DNA of 64,000 bases. Origin: Campylobacter lari (GTDB lineage Bacteria > Campylobacterota > Campylobacteria > Campylobacterales > Campylobacteraceae). The stretch is from contig NZ_LR134508.1 of assembly GCF_900638335.1 (NCBI RefSeq), positions 744,001-808,000 of the forward strand, given 5' to 3'. The notes beneath the pieces are model-generated. The model had not been told where the DNA came from. It was given only the letters and a program-made list of their open reading frames with translations, and made no database searches. Position 1 is the first letter of the stretch, and every line of letters starts with the position of its first letter. The translations under genes were made by a program, and so were the position numbers. Shown one piece after another: positions 46,645-54,144 of this stretch.

Positions 46645-48672
46645 ATGCCCTTATCGCGTTTAAACGAAGAACAATATAAAGCTGCTAGTGCTCCTTTTGG
46701 ACACAACCTAATCATAGCAAGTGCAGGCACAGGCAAAACTTCAACCATAGTTGCAAGAATAGCTTTTTTACTTCAAAATGGTATAAAGCCTGAAAAAATT
46801 ATGCTTTTAACCTTTACAAACAAAGCTAGTAAAGAAATGATAGAAAGACTTGGTAGGTATTTTGATAAAAGTATTACTTCAAAAATCACAGCAGGAACCT
46901 TTCATAGCACCGCTTACACTTTGCTTAAAGAATTAAATCATGATATTATTTTAAAACCTGCAAGTGAGCTTAAAATTCTTTTGCGTTCTATTTTTGAAAA
47001 ACGCACTTTTCATCATTTAAGTGACACTAAACCTTATATGCCAAGCTATTTGTATGATGTGTATTCTTTATTTCAAAATACCAATGCAAACTTAGATGAA
47101 TTTTATAATTGGTTTTGTCAAAACTATGATGAGCAAGCTGTTTATGCTGAAATTTATGAAGATATTTTAAAAGAATACGAAGAAGAAAAAGCGCGCTTTA
47201 ACTATGTGGATTTTAATGATTTATTGATAAAATTAAAACATGTTTTAGCTTCACATCATTTTGAATTTGATGAAATTTTAGTAGATGAGTACCAAGATAC
47301 TAATACTTTACAAGGCTCGCTTATTGATGCTTTTAAAAGTAAAAGTTTATTTTGTGTAGGAGATTATGATCAAAGTATTTATGCTTTTAATGGAGCTGAT
47401 ATTTCTATTATAGGAAGTTTTAAAGATAGATTTATTGATGCAAATATTTTTACTTTAAATAAAAACTATCGTTCTAGTAAAAATATACTTGCACTAGCCA
47501 ATAAAGTAATTTTAAACAATGAAAGATTATATCCTAAAGAATTAATTGTAACTAGAGAAGGAGATTTTAAAGCTCCAAGTTTGCTAACTTTTAATGAATT
47601 ATTTGATCAATACTCTACTATAGCAAAAATAATCTTACAAAGCGGGGTTAATCTTGATGAAATTGCTGTGATTTTTAGAAATAACTCTAGTGCAGATGGA
47701 GTAGAAGTTGCCTTAAGAGAACTTGGCATAGCAAGTAAAAGAAAAGGCGGGGGAAGCTTTTTTGAAAGTTTAGAGGTAAAAAACTTTTGTTCTATGCTCG
47801 CAATTGTGCTTAATCCAAAAGACATCATGGCTTTTATACACTTACTTGAATACACTAAAGGAGTTGGCGGGGTTTTAGCAAAAGATATTTTTGATGCTTT
47901 ATTAAAACTGGGACATTCTAGTTTGATTAAAGGCTTTTTAAATCCTGATGTTAGTGTAAGTTTAAAAAAATATAAAAAGCAAAGCTATCAACTAGGACTT
48001 TTTGATGATATTGAAGAACTAGCTTCTCCATCAAGGTTTAACCTAGAAAGTGAATTTAACACCCACCCTATTTTAAGCTTGCCTAAAATCAATGATATTT
48101 GCGCGAAAAATCTTGAAAAAATTTATCTTTTTATAAAAAAGGCAAGTGAATGTAAAATTTCAACTCAACTTGTGAATTTGATTTTAGAAAATGATTATTT
48201 CAAAGAAATTTGTGATATTTTAGCAACCAAAAAAGCAACCAACAAAAATTCTAATGTAGATTTAAACAAAAAAAGTGAAATTTTAGAAAAAATTAATGCA
48301 AAAATGTTTGTATTAAAAGAACTTGCAAAAAATTATAGTGATAATTACAAATACTATAATTTCCTTACTCTTGGTGCTAGTGAAATGAGTAGTGGTAATG
48401 GGGTTAATCTTTTAAGCATACATGCAAGCAAGGGACTTGAATTTGAACTTGTATTTGTAATTGATCTTGCACAAGGAAGGTTTCCAAATCAAAAGCTCAT
48501 GAGTATGGGTGGAAGTTTGGAAGAAGAAAGAAGACTTTTTTATGTAGCAGTAACTAGAGCTAAAGATACTTTGTACTTAAGTTATGCAAAATATGATAAG
48601 ATTAAAAAAAGCACTTATCAACCTTCATGTTTTCTAATCGAAGCAGGTATGTGTAAAGAAGAACAAAAATAA
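46645..48672 (+). CDS. UvrD/Rep-type ATP-dependent DNA helicase
   Basis: Superfamily 1 3'-5' helicase of 675 residues. Walker A is ASAGTGKTST (25-34), motif Ia LTFTNKASKEM, motif II VDEYQDTN, motif III GDYDQSIYAF, motif IV NYRSS, motif V LLSIHASKGLEFELVFVID and motif VI VAVTRAKDTLYLS. The length is between Rep and PcrA. Probably a replication-restart or repair helicase. It follows cprS by 7 nt, so may be co-transcribed. Confidence 0.92.
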   Translation: MPLSRLNEEQYKAASAPFGHNLIIASAGTGKTSTIVARIAFLLQNGIKPEKIMLLTFTNKASKEMIERLGRYFDKSITSKITAGTFHSTAYTLLKELNHDIILKPASELKILLRSIFEKRTFHHLSDTKPYMPSYLYDVYSLFQNTNANLDEFYNWFCQNYDEQAVYAEIYEDILKEYEEEKARFNYVDFNDLLIKLKHVLASHHFEFDEILVDEYQDTNTLQGSLIDAFKSKSLFCVGDYDQSIYAFNGADISIIGSFKDRFIDANIFTLNKNYRSSKNILALANKVILNNERLYPKELIVTREGDFKAPSLLTFNELFDQYSTIAKIILQSGVNLDEIAVIFRNNSSADGVEVALRELGIASKRKGGGSFFESLEVKNFCSMLAIVLNPKDIMAFIHLLEYTKGVGGVLAKDIFDALLKLGHSSLIKGFLNPDVSVSLKKYKKQSYQLGLFDDIEELASPSRFNLESEFNTHPILSLPKINDICAKNLEKIYLFIKKASECKISTQLVNLILENDYFKEICDILATKKATNKNSNVDLNKKSEILEKINAKMFVLKELAKNYSDNYKYYNFLTLGASEMSSGNGVNLLSIHASKGLEFELVFVIDLAQGRFPNQKLMSMGGSLEEERRLFYVAVTRAKDTLYLSYAKYDKIKKSTYQPSCFLIEAGMCKEEQK

Positions 48673-48675
48673 GAC

Positions 48676-48707
48676 TTTATTAATCTTTTTATATTATGAT
48701 TAATAAA
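48676..48707. repeat. 10-bp inverted repeat in the tpx leader region
   Basis: TTTATTAATC (48676-48685) and GATTAATAAA (48698-48707) form a perfect inverted repeat with a 12-nt spacer that contains the -10-like TATATTAT. It could end transcription from the helicase gene or act as an operator at the tpx promoter. Its location over a putative -10 favours an operator, but this is not proven. Confidence 0.5.
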
Positions 48708-48727
48708 AACCATTAAAAGGAGAAAAA

Positions 48728-49252
48728 ATGAATAGTGTATTATTCAAAGGAAATAAAGTAAATTTAAAAGGAAATAATATCCAAGTTGGTGATATGGCTC
48801 CAAATATCACTTTAAAAGCTAAAGATCTTTCGGGTATTGAAATTGCTCCAAAAGGAAAAACACAAGTTATCATTAGCGTACCAAGTCTTGATACTCCAGT
48901 ATGTGCAACCGAAGCCAGAGAATTTAACAAAAGAGCGGCGGCAAGTGGTGTTGAAGTAATTGTTGTAAGCATGGATTTACCTTTTGCTATGGGTCGTTTT
49001 TGCTCAACTGAAGGCATAGATAATTTAAGCGTTGCTAGTGATTTTGTATCTAAAGAATTTGGTGAAAAATATGGTGTTTTAATGGCTGATGGTCCACTTG
49101 AGGGAATTTTAGCTAGGGCTGTTTTTGTAGTTAAAGATGGTGTTGTAGTTTATAAGGAATTAGTAGATGAGATCACCGAACTTCCAAATATGCAAGCTCT
49201 AGAAAGCTTCTTTGGTCAAAGTTGTGGATGTGGTGGTTGTGGTTGCCACTAA
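48728..49252 (+). CDS. tpx: Thiol peroxidase with cysteine-rich C-terminal tail
   Basis: Periplasmic/cytoplasmic peroxiredoxin that reduces peroxides with thioredoxin. The 174 residues have peroxidatic Cys59 (DTPVCATEAREF) and resolving Cys92 (GRFCSTEGI), the Tpx pair. The protein then ends in QSCGCGGCGCH, a tail with four cysteines and a final histidine that I do not know from E. coli Tpx. The reading frame is clear to the stop, so it is not a frameshift product. The tail could bind a metal or take part in thiol exchange. Confidence 0.93.
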   Translation: MNSVLFKGNKVNLKGNNIQVGDMAPNITLKAKDLSGIEIAPKGKTQVIISVPSLDTPVCATEAREFNKRAAASGVEVIVVSMDLPFAMGRFCSTEGIDNLSVASDFVSKEFGEKYGVLMADGPLEGILARAVFVVKDGVVVYKELVDEITELPNMQALESFFGQSCGCGGCGCH

Positions 49253-49254
49253 AA

Positions 49255-49281
49255 TTTAAAAGCCTTTTATAGGCTTTTAAA
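49255..49281 (+). terminator. Rho-independent terminator after tpx
   Basis: TTTAAAAGCC (49255-49264) and GGCTTTTAAA (49272-49281) form a 10-bp stem with a 7-nt loop, directly after the tpx stop codon. It lies only 10 nt before the next ATG, so the regulator gene would need read-through or a promoter inside this element. Confidence 0.75.
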
Positions 49282-49291
49282 ACTTAAAAAT

Positions 49292-49897
49292 ATGGAAAAT
49301 TTTCTTTCTCATTTTGAAATAGAAAAACAAGATCTCAAACTTATACAAGAGCACTTACAAATAATAAACATTGAAAAAGACTTTAAGGTCAATGATAAAT
49401 GTTTAGGATTTATAAAAATTTTAAAAGGCGAGCTTAGAGCTTTTATTCTAACTCCAAATGCAAAAGAAATAACACTTTTTCACCTTAAAGAAAATGATGA
49501 ATGCGTTATTTGCTCTGAGTGTAATATGGATGGTATATCTTATGATGTTTTTATACAAAGTACCCAAAATACAAGTATAGCCATCATCCCCTCATCAATT
49601 TTTCAAATTTTAAAAGAAAAATACCCAAAAATTAATAATTATGTTTTAAGTTTAATTACCAAGCGTTTTAATACCTTAATCAAAGTTTTAGAGCAAGCTT
49701 TATTTATGCCTTTATCTTCTAGAATTTGTGATTTTTTAAAAGAAAATGCTAGTAATAATACTTTAAAAATTACCCATGAAGCTTTAGCTAATCACTTAGG
49801 AAGCGCTAGAGAAGCTGTTTCAAGAATTTTAAAAGAATTAGAAAAAGAAGGTAAAATCAAACTTGAAAGATCTAAAATAATACTAATTTCTTTGTAA
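49292..49897 (+). CDS. Crp/Fnr-family transcription regulator with CxxCxxC motif
   Basis: The 201 residues form an N-terminal cyclic-nucleotide-binding-like beta-roll (FKVNDKCLGFIKILKGELRAF) and a C-terminal helix-turn-helix (ITHEALANHLGSAREAVSRILKEL). Typical Fnr iron-sulphur cysteines are absent from the N-terminus, but Cys71, Cys74 and Cys77 form CVICSEC within the beta-roll, with Cys37 as a possible fourth ligand. The sensor could therefore be a metal, an iron-sulphur cluster or a thiol state. No ribosome site is visible before the ATG. It is followed by a small DUF2892 membrane protein. Confidence 0.85.
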   Translation: MENFLSHFEIEKQDLKLIQEHLQIINIEKDFKVNDKCLGFIKILKGELRAFILTPNAKEITLFHLKENDECVICSECNMDGISYDVFIQSTQNTSIAIIPSSIFQILKEKYPKINNYVLSLITKRFNTLIKVLEQALFMPLSSRICDFLKENASNNTLKITHEALANHLGSAREAVSRILKELEKEGKIKLERSKIILISL

Positions 49898-49954
49898 CTT
49901 TATCACAGAAATACTTTTAAAATTTATTTATAATATCAACAAAAAGGAGAAATT

Positions 49955-50155
49955 ATGAGTAAATTAGAAAGAGTTCTAAGAATAGCTTTAGCCATAGTGG
50001 CGTTTTCTTTAGGAGTTTATTTTTCAACTTGGTGGGGATTATTGGGTTTAATTCCTTTATTAACAGGTATTTTTGCTGTTTGTCCTATAAGAGTGCTTAG
50101 TGGAAAACAAGCTTGTCCACTTGGGGTTTGCCCTATTTCTAAAAAGAAAAATTAG
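49955..50155 (+). CDS. DUF2892 (YgaP-like) small membrane protein
   Basis: A 66-residue protein with two hydrophobic helices (VLRIALAIVAFSLGVYFS and LLGLIPLLTGIF) and a tail with Cys43, Cys54 and Cys59 (AVCPIRVLSG, ACPLGVCPIS). This matches the YgaP-type inner-membrane segment that in other proteins is fused to rhodanese. A strong AAGGAG site precedes the ATG. It sits 57 nt after the Crp/Fnr gene and is probably its target or partner. A role in thiol or sulphide chemistry is inference. Confidence 0.85.
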   Translation: MSKLERVLRIALAIVAFSLGVYFSTWWGLLGLIPLLTGIFAVCPIRVLSGKQACPLGVCPISKKKN

Positions 50156-50660
50156 AATGATTTGCTAGTTTTTCTAGCTTTGGTGCGATGATATAAATCT
50201 ACAATAAGCTTGGTTGGGATTATTTTTAAAATATTTTTGATGATAATCCTCAGCCCTATAAAATTTTTTCTAATTTTAAAACTTGTGTAACTATGGCTTT
50301 AGCGTAATATTTTTGTACTTTTTGTAAAAAATCACTAATGGTTTTTAACTCCTCATTAGCTTGATAAAAAATAACTGATCTATATTGTATCCCCTTATCA
50401 GCACCTTGTTTATCTAGGCTTGTTGGATCATGCATTTTGAGAAAAATTTCTAAAATTTTTTCTAATGAAATTTGTTTTTCATCATAAATTATCTTAGCTA
50501 CTTCTATATTTCCATCACCATTTATCACGCTTTCATAACTTGGATTTGGCTTACCACCACTATAACCTACTTCTGTATAAACTACGCCTTTAATTTCATC
50601 AAACACAGCTTGAGTACACCAAAAACAACCCGCACCTAAAATGATTTCTTTATTTGTCAT
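50139..50660 (-). pseudogene. msrA: Peptide methionine sulfoxide reductase A, twice frameshifted
   Basis: The intact reading frame (50256-50660, 134 residues) starts like MsrA, with the catalytic Cys12 in GAGCFWC and [15 protein letters not shown]. It stops early at LEKIL. One extra A in GAAAAAATTTTAT (about 50264) breaks it: in the next frame the sequence continues [23 protein letters not shown], a normal MsrA C-terminus. A second break, an AT duplication near 50197-50200, returns to the first frame and reads IIAPKLEKLANHS to a stop at 50139. The truncated product lacks the EDYHQ region near the active site and is probably inactive. It overlaps hypA by 11 nt. Confidence 0.85.
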
Positions 50661-51015
50661 TGTTTTCTAAATCCTCGTTTTCTTTTAAAACAAGTTGCAT
50701 AAGATAAAGTTCTTCTCCATCTATGATTTTTAAATCTTTATCTTCGCATTTTGGACACCAAAAGATATTATTTTCAAGTACTCCACTAAAATGGCATTTT
50801 TGACACTCAACTACTATTTCTTGAATATGTATAACAAATTTAGCATTCTTACACAAAGGACTATTTTCTTTAAAAGTTTCAAAACTTCTTTGTAAAAGTG
50901 GAGGTTCAACCCCGCTTAAGCGCCCTATTTTCACATGTACTTCTTCAATAATTTTTCCTTGAGCGTATTCTTCGCAAAGCTCTAGCAAAGATTCTGTAAT
51001 ACTTAACTCATGCAT
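50650..51015 (-). CDS. hypA: Hydrogenase maturation nickel chaperone HypA
   Basis: Delivers nickel for NiFe hydrogenase maturation with HypB. The ATG at 51015 gives MHELSITES, and the N-terminal Met-His that binds nickel is required, so longer starts are wrong. The zinc site is seen as CQKCHFSG ... CPKCED. The length is 121 residues. It overlaps hypE by 1 nt and msrA by 11 nt. Confidence 0.95.
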   Translation of the reverse strand: MHELSITESLLELCEEYAQGKIIEEVHVKIGRLSGVEPPLLQRSFETFKENSPLCKNAKFVIHIQEIVVECQKCHFSGVLENNIFWCPKCEDKDLKIIDGEELYLMQLVLKENEDLENNDK

Positions 51016-51986
51016 TAGCAAATTCTTGGTAAAAGTTCGCCCTTTGGAGCTTCTAAAATGCGTTTTGCTCCATAAGCATTTTCTAAAACCACTCTTGCTT
51101 TTTCATTAGCTGTGATTTCACCTATAACGGCTGCATTAGTATTAAATTGTTTTAGAATTTCTAATGCCTTTTGCTCATCTTTTTTATCTACACAAATAAT
51201 AAAAGTTCCTTCATTTGCAAGCTCATAAGGCTCATATCCAAAAAGCTCACAAACCCCTAAAACTTCATCACAAACTGGAATTTTTTCCTCATATATCAAA
51301 AGCTCTAAATTACTTAATTTAGCCCATTCATTTAAAACCGCGCTAAGTCCACCACGCGTAGCATCGCGCATTGCTTTTATGGAAATATCTGCATTCAAAA
51401 GTGTTAAAACTTCATCTTTTAAATTTTTACAATCACTTTGGATATTTGCCTCTAAATTATTTCTTTCAACCAAAACCGCACAACCATGAGCTCCAATATC
51501 CCTTGAAACTAAGATACTACAACCACTTTCTAAGTCTTTTGTATTAATTTTTTGTATATTTTTTCCTATACATGAAGTGTTAATATATATTTCATCGCCT
51601 TTATTTTTAGGAACAACTTTAGTATCCCCACAAACTAGTTTTACTCCCGCTTTATCACATTCTTCTTTTATAGATTTTAGTATGATTTTTAACTTTTCTA
51701 TCTCAAAACCCTCTTCTAAAATCAAGGCTAGTGACAAATATAGCGGTTTTGCTCCCACCATTAATACATCATTTACGCTACCACAAACTGCTAGTTTTCC
51801 TATATTTGTATCTTTTAAAAAGATAGGATTTAGCACAAAAGAATCAGTACTAAAAGCCAAATCATCTAAAATAGCAGCGTCATTTGCTTCTTTTAAAACA
51901 TCATTTTCAAAAACAGAAAAAATTTCACTTATCAAAGCATTCATTTCTTCGCCACCGCCACCATGGGCTAAAGTAATTTGCTTCAT
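51015..51986 (-). CDS. hypE: Hydrogenase maturation protein HypE
   Basis: Dehydrates the carbamoyl group on its C-terminal cysteine to a cyanide ligand for the hydrogenase iron. The 323 residues begin QITLAHGGGGEEMN and end PRIC, the required C-terminal thiol carrier. The ATG at 51986 gives the normal start; a longer reading from 52025 runs into hypD and adds 13 unrelated residues. Confidence 0.95.
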   Translation of the reverse strand: MKQITLAHGGGGEEMNALISEIFSVFENDVLKEANDAAILDDLAFSTDSFVLNPIFLKDTNIGKLAVCGSVNDVLMVGAKPLYLSLALILEEGFEIEKLKIILKSIKEECDKAGVKLVCGDTKVVPKNKGDEIYINTSCIGKNIQKINTKDLESGCSILVSRDIGAHGCAVLVERNNLEANIQSDCKNLKDEVLTLLNADISIKAMRDATRGGLSAVLNEWAKLSNLELLIYEEKIPVCDEVLGVCELFGYEPYELANEGTFIICVDKKDEQKALEILKQFNTNAAVIGEITANEKARVVLENAYGAKRILEAPKGELLPRIC

Positions 51987-51987
51987 T

Positions 51988-53079
51988 TTATGCCTTATCT
52001 TGATAATATTTATAATAAGCCGCACAAGCTCCTTCGCTAGAAACCATACAGCTACCTATTGGATTTTTTGGAGTACAAGCTTTTGCAAATACCTTGCAAT
52101 CATAAGGCTTAGCTAAGCCTCTTAAAATTTGACCACAAATACAAGCTTTGCTTTCATCTTTACTTTGCACTTTACAATCAAACACTTTGCTAGCATCTAA
52201 GTGCGCAAATTCATCTTTTAAACAAAGCCCACCATTTGCAATTACTCCAAGACCTCTAAATTCAAAATCACAAGGCTTAAAGTATTTTTCTACTAAAGCT
52301 TTAGCTTTTAAATTACCCTCTTTGCTAACTACTCTGTGATATTCATTATAAACTTCAAAAGTATTTACATTCTTTTGCTCTACTATATTTAACACGCTAA
52401 GCATTATATCAACTGGCTCAAAACCACTCACTGCTATAGGAGTTTTATATTTTTTAGCAATAGGTTCATAAATGTTTGATCCTGTGATAACGCTTACATG
52501 AGAAGGCCCTAAAAAGGCGTCAATTTTTACATTTTCATCTTGCATGATAGCTTCTACTGCAGGTGGAACCAAAACATGATTAATATGAAAAAATAAATTT
52601 TTTAAATTTAAAGCTATGCTTTTTTCTATAATTACCCCACTCATAGGCGTAGTTGTCTCAAAACCTATGGTAAAAAAGATTATATTTTTTTCATGGTTTT
52701 TTAAAGCTATATCTATCACATCCAAAGGCGTATAAAGTGCTCTAACATCAGCTCCTTTGACTCTAAGGTCAATTAAGCTTTCATAACTTCCTGGTACTTT
52801 AAGCATATCACCTAATACACAAAAAATAGTATTTGACATACTCGCAAGTTTTAAAGCTACATCAATACGCTCTCTTGGCATAACACACACAGGACAACCT
52901 GGGCCATGCACAAAATTAATTTCTTTTGGCAATAAATCGGGTAAACCAAATTTCATAATACTATGCGTATGTCCACCACAAATTTCCATGATATTAATAG
53001 GCTTGGTAATTTTAGAAGCAATAAGTTCTTTTAGGGCTAAAATTCTTTCTTTATCTCTAAAATCATTAATTAAATCCAT
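51988..53079 (-). CDS. hypD: Hydrogenase maturation iron-sulphur protein HypD
   Basis: Assembles the Fe(CN)2CO unit with HypC. The 363 residues contain the conserved motifs EICGGHTHSIMKFG, HGPGCPVCVMP and FTIGFETTTP, and a C-terminal Cys set (CICGQILRG; CTPKNPIGSCMVSSEGACAAYYKY in pieces) for a 4Fe-4S cluster. It overlaps hypC by 14 nt and lies next to hypE. Confidence 0.95.
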   Translation of the reverse strand: MDLINDFRDKERILALKELIASKITKPINIMEICGGHTHSIMKFGLPDLLPKEINFVHGPGCPVCVMPRERIDVALKLASMSNTIFCVLGDMLKVPGSYESLIDLRVKGADVRALYTPLDVIDIALKNHEKNIIFFTIGFETTTPMSGVIIEKSIALNLKNLFFHINHVLVPPAVEAIMQDENVKIDAFLGPSHVSVITGSNIYEPIAKKYKTPIAVSGFEPVDIMLSVLNIVEQKNVNTFEVYNEYHRVVSKEGNLKAKALVEKYFKPCDFEFRGLGVIANGGLCLKDEFAHLDASKVFDCKVQSKDESKACICGQILRGLAKPYDCKVFAKACTPKNPIGSCMVSSEGACAAYYKYYQDKA

Positions 53080-53347
53080 TTTTTAGCCCCATATCGCCTT
53101 CGTTTTCATCAATTTGCCCATTTTGCATTTTCTCTGCTATATCAGTATAAATTTTTAAACTCTCTTGCGCAGCTTGAGTGTCGATTTTTTCCATCGCAAA
53201 ACCCACATGTATAAGCACATAATCACCTACTTTTAAGGGCTCGCTTATCAAGTCTAAACTCACTCTTCTTTTAACCCCTAAAGTTTCTACTATGGCTGAA
53301 TTTAGCTCATCAATTTCTAAAATTTTAGAAGGTATAGAAAGACACAT
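53066..53347 (-). CDS. hypC: Hydrogenase assembly chaperone HypC
   Basis: Small chaperone (93 residues) that holds the hydrogenase large subunit and the iron unit. The N-terminal MCLSIPSKILEI has the essential Cys2 after Met removal, and VLIHVGFAMEKID is the second family motif. It overlaps hypB by 1 nt and hypD by 14 nt. Confidence 0.95.
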   Translation of the reverse strand: MCLSIPSKILEIDELNSAIVETLGVKRRVSLDLISEPLKVGDYVLIHVGFAMEKIDTQAAQESLKIYTDIAEKMQNGQIDENEGDMGLKNGFN

Positions 53348-54081
53348 TAACTAAGCTCCTTTTTCATTTTTAGATAATTTATCCAAAGATCAAATCCTGT
53401 TTTTGTTTTGCTATCTAAAATCATAATATCTATTTTAGGATTTAATCTTTTAGCTGCCATGGAAGCTGCTTTAAAATCAAAGTCAAAATGCTGAGCCAAA
53501 TCAGCTTTAGTAATGACCAATAAATCAGCTTTTCTAAACATCACTGGGTATTTTTCTACCTTATCGCTACCTTCTGTTACTGAAAGTAAAACTACATTTA
53601 GATGCTCACCCAAATCATAACTGGCAGGGCATACTAAATTTCCCACATTTTCAACAAAAACTATATCAAGCTCGCTAAGTTTAAAATGATGTAAAGCTTC
53701 ATGCACCATAAAAGCATCTAAATGACAAGTTTGTCCTGTGGTGATTTGATGAGCTAAGCCCCCTGCTTTAATAATGCGATTTGCATCATTGTTAGTTTCC
53801 AAATCCCCTTCAACCACGGCTATTTTTAAATCGTCTTTTAAAGTTTTTATAGTTTCTTCTAAAAGCGTTGTTTTACCACTTCCTGGAGAACTCATTAGAT
53901 TAATACAAAGAGTATTGTATTCGTTAAAATGTTCTCTATTATGAGCTGCTTGATGATCATTTTTTGATAAAATTTTACTAATAACATTAATAGTTTTTTC
54001 ATCTTTTAAAGCTGGATTTTCATGATGGTGATCATGATGATGTTCATGTCCATTAATAGAACAACCGCAATCTTTACACAT
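53347..54081 (-). CDS. hypB: Hydrogenase nickel incorporation GTPase HypB
   Basis: GTPase that inserts nickel with HypA. The 244 residues have an N-terminal metal site of CKDCGC and a His-rich segment (HEHHHDHHH) that can store nickel, the P-loop SSPGSGKTTL (64-73), VENVGNLVCPA and the GTP-specific VITKADL. It is followed directly by hypC. Confidence 0.95.
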   Translation of the reverse strand: MCKDCGCSINGHEHHHDHHHENPALKDEKTINVISKILSKNDHQAAHNREHFNEYNTLCINLMSSPGSGKTTLLEETIKTLKDDLKIAVVEGDLETNNDANRIIKAGGLAHQITTGQTCHLDAFMVHEALHHFKLSELDIVFVENVGNLVCPASYDLGEHLNVVLLSVTEGSDKVEKYPVMFRKADLLVITKADLAQHFDFDFKAASMAAKRLNPKIDIMILDSKTKTGFDLWINYLKMKKELS

Positions 54082-54144
54082 AATCTTTCCTTTATATTTT
54101 TATTTTATTGTATATAAAAAAGTATTAAAAAAATATGAGTTTTA

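Noticed and set aside
50256-50660. msrA frameshift as a phase-variable switch
   Set aside because: The A6 run is short and a second, independent frameshift lies downstream, so simple decay is more likely than switching.
53347-54081. His-rich N-terminus of HypB as a novel feature
   Set aside because: Metal-storing histidine stretches and CxxCGC motifs are well known in HypB.
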